Part shown: positions 11,285-23,200 of the stretch, one piece after another | Position numbering within the stretch: position 1 is the stretch's first letter | Layout: every line of letters begins with the position of its first letter | Assembly (NCBI GenBank): GCA_025174535.1 | Contig: JALBUN010000049.1 | Span: 186,001 to 250,000, forward strand | DNA from: Cantharellus purpuraceus | Lineage: Eukaryota; Basidiomycota; Agaricomycetes; Cantharellales; Hydnaceae | Reading direction: 5' to 3' | Length of the DNA: 64,000 nucleotides | Made by a program: the position numbers and the translations under genes | The notes under the pieces: model-generated | What the model was told of the DNA's origin: nothing | Seen by the model: only the letters and a program-made list of their open reading frames with translations | The model's database searches: none

Positions 11285-14200
11285 ATGGCATCTCTCGAAG
11301 ATTACGACGAGTTTGGGAATTACATCGGTGGCGACCTGGAGTCGGATGAAGATGAGGAACAACTTATCCAGGAGGAATTCTCACAAGGGCCTCAGGCTCA
11401 GCAACAACCTCTCGACGGGTTTGAGCAGGAGCATGTCCCTGATGATCAGGCTCTCATGGAGGTGGACGGTGGGTCTGTCGCGTCCTCTTCCATACTCATA
11501 ATGCCTACTTTGGTTTCTATTAGAGCCCGTTCACAATGCTGTTGTTTTGCACGAGGACAAGAAATACTACCCCACAGCGGAAGAGGTATATGGTCCAGAT
11601 GTGGAGACTCTTGTGCAAGAAGAGGATGCCCAACCGCTGTCTGAGCCCATTATAGCTCCCGTCAAAGTCAGAAAGTGGGCTGTTGAAGAGAAGGGACTTC
11701 CCGAGACCCGGTTTGACAAGGGGTAAGCAAGCACTCGTGGTTTACACCTAGTCGTTGCTGAAGTTTCTTAGGTTTTTGCTCGACATGACCAATTATCCTG
11801 AAATGATCCGTAATGTGGCCGTTGTCGGCCACTTGCATCACGGAAAAACTGCTTTGTTGGATATGCTTATTCTCGAAACACATAAGCTCACATGGGATGC
11901 AGATCGGCCCATTCGATACACTGATACGCATGTTCTTTCTCGCTCTCGAGAAATATCGATCAAATCGTCTCCGATGTCTCTCGTGCTCCAGACGACAGCA
12001 GGAAAGTCGCATTTAATCCACATGGTCGATACTCCGGGCCATGTGAATTTTGTTGATGAGGCTGCGGCAGCGATGAGGTTGACGGATGGTATTATCATTG
12101 TAGTTGACGTTGTCGAGGGTGTAAGTGCTACCCCGTTCCATTTTACAAATCCCGTTCATCTGCCTATAGGTCATGGTAAATACGGAATCCCTCATCAGGC
12201 ATGCACTGAACGAGGGAATTCCTATGACGCTGGTTGTCAATAAAGTCGACCGACTAATCCTTGAATTACGCATCAAGCCCCTAGATGCATACTACAAGAT
12301 CCGACATGCTATTGAAGAGGTGAACACCTTCATAAGGTTCGCGAAACAATACATATGACATGTCTTAAATGCTCATTAGCAAACAGCGCTATTAACTCGG
12401 ATCCAGATTTACGCTTAAGCCCAGAAAGAGGGAATGTCGCGTTTGCAAGCACCGACTTAGGCTGGTGTTTCACTTTAAGATCATTCGCGCAAATGTACGC
12501 GGACACGTATGGTCAGGCCACTTGCTGTATTTTATCTTCCTCATAACTAATTGCTATTCCGTTTAGGCTCTTTTGATGTGTCTTCTTTTGCCGACCGACT
12601 CTGGGGCGATATTTACTTCAACGAAAACACTCGAAAATTCTCGCGCAATGCGGCTGACCCTGAAGCGCCTCGGACGTTTGTGCACTTCATCCTTGAACCA
12701 TTGTATAAGTTATACAGTCAGGTGTTGAGTGAGGACACCGAGAACTTAAAAGGGACACTTGAAGGGCTCAGAATTATGCTCAAGCCTGTGATGTACAAGA
12801 TGGATGTGCGACCACTGCTTAAGGCTGTGCTTGACCAATTTTTCGGCAAAGCCACAGGCCTTGTGGACATGATAGTCGAGCATATTCCTTCACCTGCCGA
12901 TGGTACGACTCAAAAGGTATGCCTGCTACGAAGAAATACTTGTCACCTTCTGACTTCCTTGGACCATACCTTAGGTCGAGCGAACGTACACAGGCCCACA
13001 AACGTCTGACCTTGCACAGTCAATGAAGGACCTGAGGACTGATGGCCCAACAATGGTGAATATAACAAAATTATACAACACGACCGACGCCCAGAGCTTC
13101 CGAGCCTTTGGACGTGTCATGAGTGGTACAGTGCGGAAGGGAATGGAGGTGAAGGTCCTCGGAGAGGGGTACTCCCCCGAAGACGAGGAAGACATGGTCA
13201 AGGCTGTCATCGAGGATGTATGGATTTCTGAGTCGAGGTACGTGATGCGATCGGCGATATAGTTGATGTTAATAAGCGAACAGGTATGTCATTGAGGCAC
13301 AGGAGGTTCCAGCTGGGAACCTCGTCCTTCTTGGCGGGATTGATGCCTCTATATCAAAAACAGCGACACTAGCGTCCGTTGACATTGAGGAGGATTTGCA
13401 TATCTTCCGTCCTCTGAAGCACATGACACAGTCGGTACTCAAGATTGCCGTCGAGCCAATCGCACCTTCCGAGTTGCCCAAGATGCTCTCAGGGCTACGT
13501 AACATCAACAAGTCGTACCCGCTCGTTCAGACCAAGGTTGAGGAGAGTGGCGAACATGTCATCATTGGAACTGGAGAGTTGTACCTCGATTGTGTGATGC
13601 ACGACTTGCGCAAGTTGTTTGCAGAGATCGAAATTAAGGTATCTGATCCAACGACTCGCTTCTGTGAGACAGTGCTGGAGACCAGCGCACTAAAGTGTTA
13701 TGCGGACACTCCAAATAAAAAGTGCGTCCTGGTGAATTTGTGCTATCACGTGTGAATTGAAACATCTTCATAGGAACAAGATCACGATGATAGCGGAACC
13801 GCTGGAACGTGGAATTGCGGAGGATATTGAGGTAGGCAAGGTCACAATGCGGATGCCACCGAAAGACCGTGGGAAGTTCTTCGAAGAGAGATATCAGTGG
13901 GATTTACTTGCGTCACGATCAATATGGGCATTCGGTCCGGACGAAAATGGTGCGAACATTCTTTTGGATGATACACTTCCATCGCAGGTGGACAAAAAGC
14001 TCTTGGGTACTGTGAAGGAGCACATTAAACAAGGGTTTCAATGGGGTGCTCGAGAAGGACCACTTTGTGACGAGCGTAAGTGTCTGTTTTATATCATGGC
14101 GATTTTCTTTTTAACTGTGGGATAGCTCTACGAAACGTGAAATTCCGTGTTTTGGATGCCAGTCTAGCACAGGAGCCAATATACCGTGGCGGAGGGCAGA

Positions 14201-14820
14201 TTGTGCCCACCGCTCGGCGAGTGTGTTATAGCTCGTTCCTCATGGCCACCCCTCGTCTTATGGAGCCGATTTACTATGTGGAGGTACAGGCGCCTGCGGA
14301 CTGTATTTCTGCGGTGTATACAGTGCTCGCGAGACGACGGGGACACGTTACCCAAGACATTCCCAAAGCCGGGTCACCATTATACACAGTGAAGGCGTTG
14401 ATTCCTGTGATTGATGCGAATGGGTTTGAAACGGACTTGAGAACGGCGACACAGGGTCAGGCGTTTTGTTTGCAGATATTCGACCATTGGTCTATTGTTC
14501 CTGGCATGTTTTTTGTTTGCGTCTGGCAGAGCAGTCACTGAAGGAGGGGGGTTCTCCATACAGGTGATCCCACAGACTCGTCAATTCTATTGCGACCTTT
14601 GGAGCCAGCATCAGGGCAGGCTTTGGCGCGGGACCTGGTCCTGAAGACTCGTCGGCGAAAGGGATTGGGTGACCAGATTGCAGTGTCCAAGTACCTCGAT
14701 GACGAGTTTGTTGTGAGTGCTGCTACTATTTTGTTTGACTAGCATGGTCGAAGCTAAAGTTTGATTTGTTCTTTTAGCTTGCGCTGTCAGCCTCTGGCCA
14801 TGCTGATCTTCTAGGATGAG
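11285..14820 (+). CDS. SNU114: U5 snRNP GTPase Snu114/EFTUD2 homologue
   Basis: A multi-exon gene encodes an EF-2-like spliceosomal GTPase. The acidic N-terminus ([20 protein letters not shown]) is typical of the family. G-domain motifs are present in order: the Snu114-specific P-loop GHLHHGKT (near 11829), DTPGHVNF (near 12028) and NKVD (near 12239). EF-2 domains II-V follow, including [30 protein letters not shown] and [17 protein letters not shown] near the C-terminus. The last exon, after an intron in 14713-14778, is only [13 protein letters not shown]. In the U5 and tri-snRNP this GTPase controls Brr2-driven unwinding of U4/U6 and spliceosome disassembly, in the nucleus. The introns are short, as elsewhere in the window. 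The start is the first ATG, in a good context, and agrees with the known N-terminus of the family. Confidence 0.95.
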
Positions 14821-15072
14821 GGTGTAGTTTGTCTTGTAGTATAGATGCCGTGTTTGTAAGTCAGTATTCGAATGTTCAGGAAAAGGCCACGTTGCCCCCT
14901 TCTTTTTCCGGTAGACTGCCATAGCTAAGCGTGGGAGAAAAGCTCCTGTCTACGTGGCACTGAAACTCAGCGAAATTTAAAGAGCGCGCCTAGTTGTGAC
15001 TGGATTCTCACTGCAACAACTATACACACCTTCCCTCCAAATCTTCATTGGTCTTTCACCCCGTCAGTCGTC
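14821..15072. promoter_or_regulatory. Intergenic promoter region of calnexin
   Basis: This 252-bp gap separates the Snu114 stop from the calnexin start; both genes read rightwards. It must hold the Snu114 3' end and the calnexin promoter. I see no clear unfolded-protein-response element, but did not search systematically. Confidence 0.35.
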
Positions 15073-17217
15073 ATGCGGAGAGTTGCCCTGTCCGCACTTG
15101 TCGTGCTTGTGTCCTCTACCCTCTCCTATGCGGATGAGGAGCTTTCTGCCAAGTTTGTGGTCAGTGACACGTCAGAGCACGCTTTCATAACATGAAGTAG
15201 CTCATATGCGTGTCGTAGCCCACCGGAATCAAGGCACCGTTCCTAGAGCAGTTTACTGATACATGGAGAGAGCGTTGGACCCCCTCGGAAGCTACTAAGA
15301 AGACCCCTGTAGGCGGGGAGACCTTCTCGTACGTTGGCAAATGGGAAGTCGAGGAGCCCAGCGTGCCTGTCGTCCAGGGCGAGAAGGGTCTGGTCGCAAA
15401 GACAAAGGCCGCTCACCATGCCATCTCTGCTCCTTTCAAGAAGGCCGTTGGCATCACCAAAGAACCTCTTGTCGTTCAGTATGAGGCAAAGTTCCAAAAT
15501 GGAGGCAACTGTGGTGGTGGTTATATTAAGCTCCTTGAGGAAGGGTACCAAGCCGATGGCGAGGCTTTCAGCGACAAGACACCTTGGTCTATTATGTTTG
15601 GTCCTGACCTCACTTGCCCTGGTACCAAGGTACGAGGGGTCCTTGGCCTGTCTCGAGTGTGATGCTAAATTGAGATATGCCAGGTTCACTTCATCTTCCG
15701 TCACCGCAACCCCAAGACTGGCGAGTACGAGGAGAAGCACCTGAAGACTCCTCCCAGGCCTTCCATTGAGAAGAACACTGTCCTTTACACACTCGTTGTC
15801 AAGTGTGTGCCTTTCGTCATGGAACATCTACTGCATCTACTGACACTCGTACAACAGCGCAGATAACACCTTTGACGTTTCCATCGATGGAAAAAGCGTC
15901 CAGACGGGCAGTCTTTTGGAAGACTTCGAGCCCTCTGTTAACCCTGCGAAGGAGATTGGTGAGGCGGAGCAGTTTGTTTTGATGGGATGAATTTGTTGAC
16001 ATGATAGCAGATGATCCCGATGACAAAAAGCCTGAGGATTGGGTCGACGAGGCCAAGATTGCCGACCCTGAGGCCACCAAGGTAAGCCAAACTGCTTGTG
16101 GTGGTGGTTTCATCTTGTTCAACGCCTTTTGAATATTTCTTTCGTAGCCCGAGGACTGGGATGAGGATGCACTGTATGAGATCCCAGATGAAGACGCTGA
16201 GAAGCCCGAAGGCTGGCTCGATAACGAGTCAGACACCATCCCTGATCCTGGTATGCTATTTTGTGGCTTTGTGTTGTGGATTTTTTGTAATCTTCGCCAT
16301 GTTCTAGATGCCGAGAAGCCTGAGGAATGGGATGACGAAGAGGACGGTGACTGGATTGCGCCTAGCGTCAGGAATCCCAAATGTGATGAAGCCCCTGGAT
16401 GCGGCGAGTGGAAGAGGTAATTACATGCTGCCTCCCCTAGATGTCTGAGCTGACAGGTAGCAGGCCGCTTAAAGTTAACCCTGCCTACAAGGGCAAGTGG
16501 TATGCTCCTATGATCGACAACCCGGCGTACAAGGGTGTCTGGAAACCCCGATTGATTCCTAACCCCGGTTTCTTCGAAGATCTTAACCCGGCCAAGAATC
16601 TCAACCAGATTGTCAGTCAATCTTGTGCTATTCAACGTTTGTAGACTGACTTTCTAAATCTGCACAGGCTGGTGTTGGTATTGAAATCTGGACAATGACT
16701 GAGGATATTATGTTCAGCAACATCTACGTTGGTCACTCTGTTGCGGATGCCAAGAAGCTCGCTGCGGAGACTTTCGACGTGAAGCACCCTCTCGAGACCG
16801 CCAAGGCGAAAGAAGACATTCCGGTGCCCGATGAGACGCCTGTCAACTGGAAGGAAGACCCCGTTGCATTCATTCGCGAGAAAGTATTCTCGTTCATTGA
16901 GCTGGCTAAGATCGACCCGGTATTGGCGTTCAAGAGCAAGCCCGAGACAGGCGCTGCACTTACAGGAGCGCTACTTACCTTGTTTGGAATGTTGGGTGCT
17001 GTATTTGGTCTTGTCGGAGGGCAGCAAAAACCGGTTACGAAGGTTAGATTGACTTGATTGTATTCGGAATGGTGTGTGCTTATGCTGCTGTGTTATCTAG
17101 TCTTCGAAAAAGACGGATGCTCCAACCGCGGACGATAAAAAGAAGACTGAGACGGCTCCTGTTGCACCTGCTGGTGGAGAGAAGCAGACGGATGGTGGTG
17201 TGAAGAAGCGCAAGTAA
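15073..17217 (+). CDS. Calnexin, ER lectin chaperone
   Basis: A multi-exon gene; the first intron is 15160-15218. The protein begins with a cleavable-type signal peptide ([20 protein letters not shown]). The calreticulin/calnexin lectin domain follows, with [29 protein letters not shown] and [16 protein letters not shown]. The proline-rich arm carries type 1 repeats [24 protein letters not shown] and KPEEWDDE, then type 2 repeats including [20 protein letters not shown]. One membrane span lies near [20 protein letters not shown], before a lysine-rich cytosolic tail ending KKRK. Calnexin binds monoglucosylated N-glycans on folding glycoproteins in the ER. All expected parts are present and intact. 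Confidence 0.96.
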
Positions 17218-17608
17218 CTGACGACTGGGATTGTTCTGACTTCCGAGTTTTTGAGGGGGGGTTGGGGATCAAAATTCAGGTTAATTTCCTGGATACATGC
17301 TAGCAGGATATATGAGAGCTCTACGAGGGGTAGTGGTCCTTACCTATAGTAATTTAAGCTTGGACCCGTAGGTTCCCAGAATGAAAACGGTATCGTGTTC
17401 AGTAGGCCCCGGCCAGTACTCTACTATCATCATGCTTTGCCTAGGGTTTGAATCGGGTCATATTCACGCCGCCAGCCATTTTCAGGCCCTAATCCCTTTG
17501 GAGGCTGTGGCCTTGCTGTGGGCTGTATCAATATTTCGAAGGCTCTACATGTGGGCTCGTCCGTCCCTGCGCCGTTCTCTCACACCTGGGTCCCACCCTG
17601 ACTAATCC

Positions 17609-18443
17609 AGCAAGGCTCCTTAGAGAAATGAAATCCGACGGTGAACGTTACTGCGTGACCTGCGCGCTCCGCTCCTGACACGTCTCGCCAATGGCCATCG
17701 CCGTCGTGTGTGCGCGCTACCGTCGTCGACGACATGCACATAAAACTCGTGAGGATTCTTGCGGTTTTGCGTGAGCCAATTGTATCATACTTCCAACAAT
17801 ACAATGACAGTAGCGTTGAAAGAAAAACCTTCACTCTCCTCACGCGATGTCCTGTGACACCTCGTCACTTTATGCATCATATCCCTGCGATACTAGGTCA
17901 TTCACGTCTTTCAACATGGCAACACTAACAGTCAAAGGAACCTCGCGTAAGGTCACATCTTTCCATGCATCCTATCGCAATGGTATGGGTCGTCACTCGG
18001 GTGGCAACACTTGGATTAGCAGCGGCTAAAGCCGAGTTGCGCATAAACAGGAGATCTCTCTTGCACCTTGTGTCTTACAATCACTTCTCAAATCCAACGT
18101 AAAACTCTCAAAGAGTTGGGTGGAAGCAGCACGACCCCTTCCAATGGCTCCGGGACGCGAGATTGAGCTATGTACACGCTGGTCGTTGTCAATGACGAAT
18201 AGTTGAGGCGTGAGTTCTTTCTCTCAACGCTATTGTCAAACGCCGGGTCATTGTCTTGTTGGAAGTATGATACAACTGGCTCACGCAAGACCGCAAGGGT
18301 CGTAGCGCGTGCGCGCACACACGACGGCGATATCCGTTGGCGAGACGTGCGGAGCGCGCTGGTGACGCAGTGACAAACGGACGGCCGGCTCCATCCGTTG
18401 CAAAGGTTCACCGTCGGATTTGATTTCTCCAAGGAGCCTTGCT
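17609..18443. mobile_element. Inverted pair of Tc1/mariner transposase relics
   Basis: Two related segments face each other: 17609-17842 on the plus strand and 18443-18192 on the minus strand, about 350 bp apart. Both begin with AGCAAGGCTCCTT-G/A-GAGAAAT and share the stretch CCGTCGTGTGTGCGCGC. Both encode part of a Tc1/mariner catalytic region: VLREPVVSYFQQDNDPAF in the right arm and VLREPIVSYFQQYND in the left arm. The left arm has lost the aspartate of the QQDND motif. Neither arm is a complete transposase and I saw no clear TA target duplication. The pair could be two insertions, or a foldback-type derivative with long inverted arms. Confidence 0.6.
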
Positions 18444-18761
18444 GTGCAACATGTCTACTTAGTTGAAACTGTCGGGCCGGCAGTCGCGTCTAAGCAGGTG
18501 TCTCCCACTGTTCTTCCTCCGGTGCCTTTATTACCCTCAAAAAGACACTTCCTGTCCCAGAGTCTCCCCTTTAACTTCTGAGCCTCCACCAGGGAAGTCA
18601 TACTGAGTGGATTTTTCGCGGTAAAAGTCATTCGGATGTGGCCATGCCGGCGATGTGGCGCGTTTTAATTTACACCGGGTTGGGACTCCGAAATTATGCC
18701 AAAGTAATGGACTTATTGTGTGACGCGTCACAACTATAGTCACACGTTGGTTTTTTTCTTC

Positions 18762-19643
18762 ATGCAGCTACGACTGGCGGTAACGACAAGGGGCACCCCG
18801 TTCCAAGTGCGAACGTATGCCGTGTCGGTATCTCCTCCACGAGTATATACTGGCAAGAAGACCCCTAGGGAATACTCCTCCCGCAAAACTTTTCTCTACA
18901 ATGAGTACTCTCAACTCTTGAGCAAGAACTCTCCTCTCCTCTTCCTCACGCACATCAATTTCTCAGCTCAACAGCTCATCAAGCTGCGTAGGGAAATTGC
19001 GGCCCTTAAGCCCTCGACTCGGCCATCGCTGGCACTCTCGCCTGCGCCGGCCCCTACAGAACAACAACAGCCTGAGCCGCCCAAGTTGACGGTCATCCGC
19101 ACAGGTATTCTGGGCGTCGCCTTGCGGGATCGCCCCGGCTTGGGCATCCGCCAAAAACGCGCCCTGGCCAAGTTGGTCACGCCCGGTGCGCTCGCCGTCC
19201 TTGCATTACCCGACTTCCACCCCCCTCAGCTCTCCGCGCTCTTACGCATCCTCGAGCGTGCTGTGCCCCCCCGAAAGCCACCACCCACGCCCGAAGAAGA
19301 GGAAGCGCAACGCGAGGCCGCGCGTCTTGCCATACTTGAGAATCCCACCCCAGGTCGACGCGCCAAGCGCTTCCGTCCTGACCTCCCGCCAGAGTTGGAG
19401 CTTCGGGGCGCCATGATTGAGGGGCGGTTGTTTGTGAAAGATGCATTGGTGGATGTGGCGAAGCTCCCGCCGCTGGATACTTTGAGAGCGCAGCTATTGG
19501 GTCTCATTAGTGCCCCTGCCGCACAACTCGCTGGGGTGGTGGGCGCGGCAGGTGGTGGACAGTTGACCAGGACGTTGGAAGGCTTTCGCAAAGGACTTGA
19601 GATGGATATAGCTCGAGATACAGCGGAGGGTAATCTGAATTGA
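18762..19643 (+). CDS. Mitochondrial large-subunit ribosomal protein uL10m
   Basis: A single-exon gene of 293 residues. The N-terminus is basic and rich in Arg, Ser and Thr (MQLRLAVTTRGTPFQVRTYA), as expected of a mitochondrial import presequence. The core contains an L10-type fold with LRREIAALKP, LTVIRTGILGVAL, ALAVLALPDFHPPQLSALL and the characteristic C-terminal stretch LRAQLLGLISAPAAQLAGVV. The protein should anchor the P-stalk on the mitochondrial large subunit. The ATG at 18762 is preferred because no earlier in-frame ATG exists and it opens the presequence. The gene is convergent with the giant gene on the minus strand, with about 600 bp between stops. Confidence 0.85.
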   Translation: MQLRLAVTTRGTPFQVRTYAVSVSPPRVYTGKKTPREYSSRKTFLYNEYSQLLSKNSPLLFLTHINFSAQQLIKLRREIAALKPSTRPSLALSPAPAPTEQQQPEPPKLTVIRTGILGVALRDRPGLGIRQKRALAKLVTPGALAVLALPDFHPPQLSALLRILERAVPPRKPPPTPEEEEAQREAARLAILENPTPGRRAKRFRPDLPPELELRGAMIEGRLFVKDALVDVAKLPPLDTLRAQLLGLISAPAAQLAGVVGAAGGGQLTRTLEGFRKGLEMDIARDTAEGNLN

Positions 19644-19915
19644 CCTTTATCGAGCAGTCTTCATTAGAAGCCGTCTGTATCAAAGTGGTGTTCCAGATTC
19701 GAATTCGCTGTATATCTTGAGCATAATATCTATCACACGGGCTGTCAGGCCACTGGGACTCGTTGCTTTGCTTGTTACATGTATTATTTAGAGGTAGAAC
19801 CCGAGTCATCGAGTAACACTCCAAAAAGGCGGTAAAATAGTTTGCATTCTGAGATATATACAAAAGTGGTATTCCAAGTGTCCCCGACATTGTACTGAGA
19901 GACTGTCTTTGAAAT

Positions 19916-20252
19916 CTAGATGATACTACAGTTCTGGGAGGCCTGAGGTGGAACGGTATTTCTCCGCTGGGTCGACGGTTGAGTTGTCAAAGGCGGAGGT
20001 AAAGGTGGAGCCAGCGGTGGAGGAGGATAAGTGGGCAAAGAGACACTGTCAGTGGGCGGCTGCGGCTGGGCCAGACGACCTGTCAAAGGTGTTGCTGTCG
20101 AAGAATCGGCTGGCGGGGGGGCACTGCCGGTGGCAGCCGGCTGCTGAGATGGGCGGGGGCGAGGGCGAGGGCGACTTTGGGACAGGGAAGGAGGACGGGG
20201 ATCTGTCGTCTGTGGGCTCGGAGCTGCGGGAGAGGAGGACCCGAAATGACTA
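19916..20252 (-). other. Open, proline-rich frame overlapping the end of gene A
   Basis: Downstream of gene A's stop a second minus-strand frame, already open from 20584, stays open to a stop at 19916. It encodes a Pro/Ser-rich tail (TYPPPPLAPPLPPPLTTQP). In 20253-20584 both frames are open because a short DNA repeat reads as FRDD in one frame and as SPFGTT in the other. An alternative splice form of gene A could use this tail, but I found no adequately sized intron joining them. Confidence 0.3.
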
Positions 20253-23200
20253 CTACTCGTCGCCGGTGCCGCCATTGTGCGGCTCCGGTGGAGGTGAAGG
20301 CGGGGGTTGTTGTTGATTTTTTGCAGGGTTGGGGTCGGAGTCGTGCGCGTCGTCGTCGTCCCGAAAGGGCTGCTGAGCATCGCCGCCGTCGTTATGCGAC
20401 TCTGATATGCGAAAAGAGGATCGGTCGGCAAAGGTGGGCTTGATGGCGTCGTCCCGAAAGGACTGCTGATCACTGGTACTGCCGTTTCCCGACTCTGGGA
20501 TGGGAGAAGGCGAGGATCCGTCTGCCACGTCGGGCTTGAGGAGGTCGTCCCGAAAGAACTGCTGGTCATTGAGACCGTCATCACTCGATGACACTAGGCT
20601 AGTGCCAGGAGTGTCTTTGAGAGTCTCTCCATCCCGTGTCGTCGCAGTGGCACCTTTGCCGGACCAGTCAGACAAAAGAGGGGGCGTAATCGTGGGGAAG
20701 CCAAGCGAAAATCTGCGACCAATGCTGCTGCCGTATGATCTTTGTCCGATAGGCGTCTCAGGCTTGGTCAACGATAACGGTTGCTCATTTGAACTGGCGA
20801 CTGTGGGTACGACGGCTGTAAGTTGGTGACCATTGTCACAACATGCAGCGTCCTCACCTCTAGTAGCCTCCTGCCCTGTCAGACCCTCACCAACGTCGTT
20901 ATACGGTGGGTCATTCAACGCTGATTAGCTCTGGGTTAGCAGAGTACAGCGTGCCACTGTGATACTCACAACTGGATCCCGCAATGACAGTCTCTGGCTC
21001 CGCCACGAGTCCAATTTCCTGTGTTATTGCCTGCTGGATTGACGCAGAGAGGTCGCCTGTGGTGGTCACCTGTGATAGAAGGGACTTGGACCTGCTCTCC
21101 TCTACGATGGTCGGGGCACCACCATCCTCCTCCGCCGGAGCCTCAGCGAGCGTCGAATCTAACGCGGCATTGGCAGGGGCTTGTGCGTCTTCTGCAGATA
21201 ACTGATTACCGTCCGCGTAATATTCCTGCGGAATGACAGCGCTGGTCGTAGGCAAACGTGTTGCGTCCTCAACACTAGTTTCCGTGCTGTTTTGGACGGA
21301 AGGAGAGGTTTGCAACACTCCAAAAGCACTCCTCGCCACTGCCCTCATAAGATCAAAAGGAGTCTTGAAATTGCTCTCGCGACCCTGTTTGGTCTTCGTA
21401 TCGACCTTTTCTACCGAGGCTGAATCCCTCGATTCAGTAGAGATGGATGCGTCTTGGACAGGCTGGATAGTATTCCCAGAGTCGTTGCTTTGATTGGGGA
21501 CAACATCGTGCGGTTGTTCATCGGACTGGATCTTGTCTATATGCACGACTGTGGGATCAGGGTCGCCATGGTCCAACTGGCGTCTTCCATCGTCGTTTGA
21601 GGGCACTGGTGCATCACTAGCAGAAGTGTCATCCAAGGGCGGAATATGGGCTTCTTTGCGCTCATAGGTAATGACAGTCGAAACAGTCTTCTCGGCATCC
21701 TCAACATCGAGAAGTTGACGCTCGTGAATGCCCTCGGACGCTTCTGTTCTGGGCTCGCGAGAAGAAAAGTCATCCCCGTGACGTTCGGTGGTGTCAGAAA
21801 GGGCGGGGTCCATCACACGCCCAGTAGCCATGGCGTTGCTCGTCACGGCGCTCTGGTCAGCGACAGTGTCGAGAGCGTGCGGTTCGTCCTCGTAATGAAT
21901 ACCGACCCCTTCTGCCTTGGGCTCGCGAGATAAAAGGTCCTCGTGATGGATGATGGGGTCAAGGCGGGGAGTCTCAGCAGTCTCGCCGTCGGTCGGTGGC
22001 TGTTCAGAGACTGTATCTAGAGCCTGCAGTTGGTCCTCCCGAGGATTGTGGGCTGCTTCTGTCTTGGACTCACGAGATGGAAGGTCGGCCTCTTGACGAT
22101 CAGTGTTGTCGGGAAGGCGGGGAGGCCCAGCAGTCGCGACATCAATTGGCGAGGCAACCCACCCAGCGACTGCTCCAGTCTGGAGCTGGTCCTTGTGAAG
22201 AACGTCGACCGCTTCTCCCCTGAACTCGATGGATCGCTGATCCTCCTCGTGATGGTCGGTGATGTCAAGAAGGCGGAGAGGCTCTGTGCTGACGCCGTGA
22301 GTCGGCGAGGAAACTACAGCAGCTACTGTCTCTCGAGTCTGGAGCTGGTCCTCAAGATGTGAATCGGTTGCTTCTGTCTTCGAGTCGAGAGATGGAAGAC
22401 CCTCCTTGTGATGGTCGGTGGTATCTGAGAGGCGGGGAGGTTCAGCGCTCACGACAGGCGGCGAGGAAATCACCCCGACGTCTGGGACCTGGAGCTTGTC
22501 CTTAATATGTGTCTCGGCCGCGTCTTCCTTGAACTTGAGAAATGGAAGATCTCCATGATGATCGGTATCATGGAAGAGGAGTGGCTTAGCATTCACGTTA
22601 GTCGGTGAGCCACTCTCAACGACGACGTCCAAAGCCTCCAGCTCGTCCTCGTGACGAATACCAGGCTCTTCTCCATTGGACTCACAAGATGGATGCTCTT
22701 CCTCGTGATGGTCGATGGTATCAGGGGGGCAGGGAGCCTCGATGCTTACGATATCAGTCGTCGAGGCACTCTGTTCAGCAATCGTGACTAACGTGCTAGA
22801 GCTGTCCAAGTTCGTAGTCAGAGGGAGTGTGAACGTAGTGCTCTGTACCGAAGTCTGTCCTGCGTTGGTCCCGTCACCCGTCATCAAATGTGATCCGCTC
22901 CACGTAGCTCGCTCTAGGCGAGTAGAAAGTGCCGAGATGTTGAAGGAAGACTCAGTGCCATAGTCTTCCTCACGAACTGTGTGCAGCGTCGATGCCGACA
23001 CTGTATGAGTCGACGTCTCATCAAAATGCTCAACCTTTTGGCTCTCGGCCTCCTCGGTTTTCCTCTCGGTCCTCCATGTTTCCGTTTCAGGGACCGTCTG
23101 ACCAGAACGGTCAGTAGCGTCATCACGGGTATTAATTGCCTGCCCAAACGTATTTGATTAGTCCGAGCGTGGATGAAGGATGTAAGTACTCACGATATCA

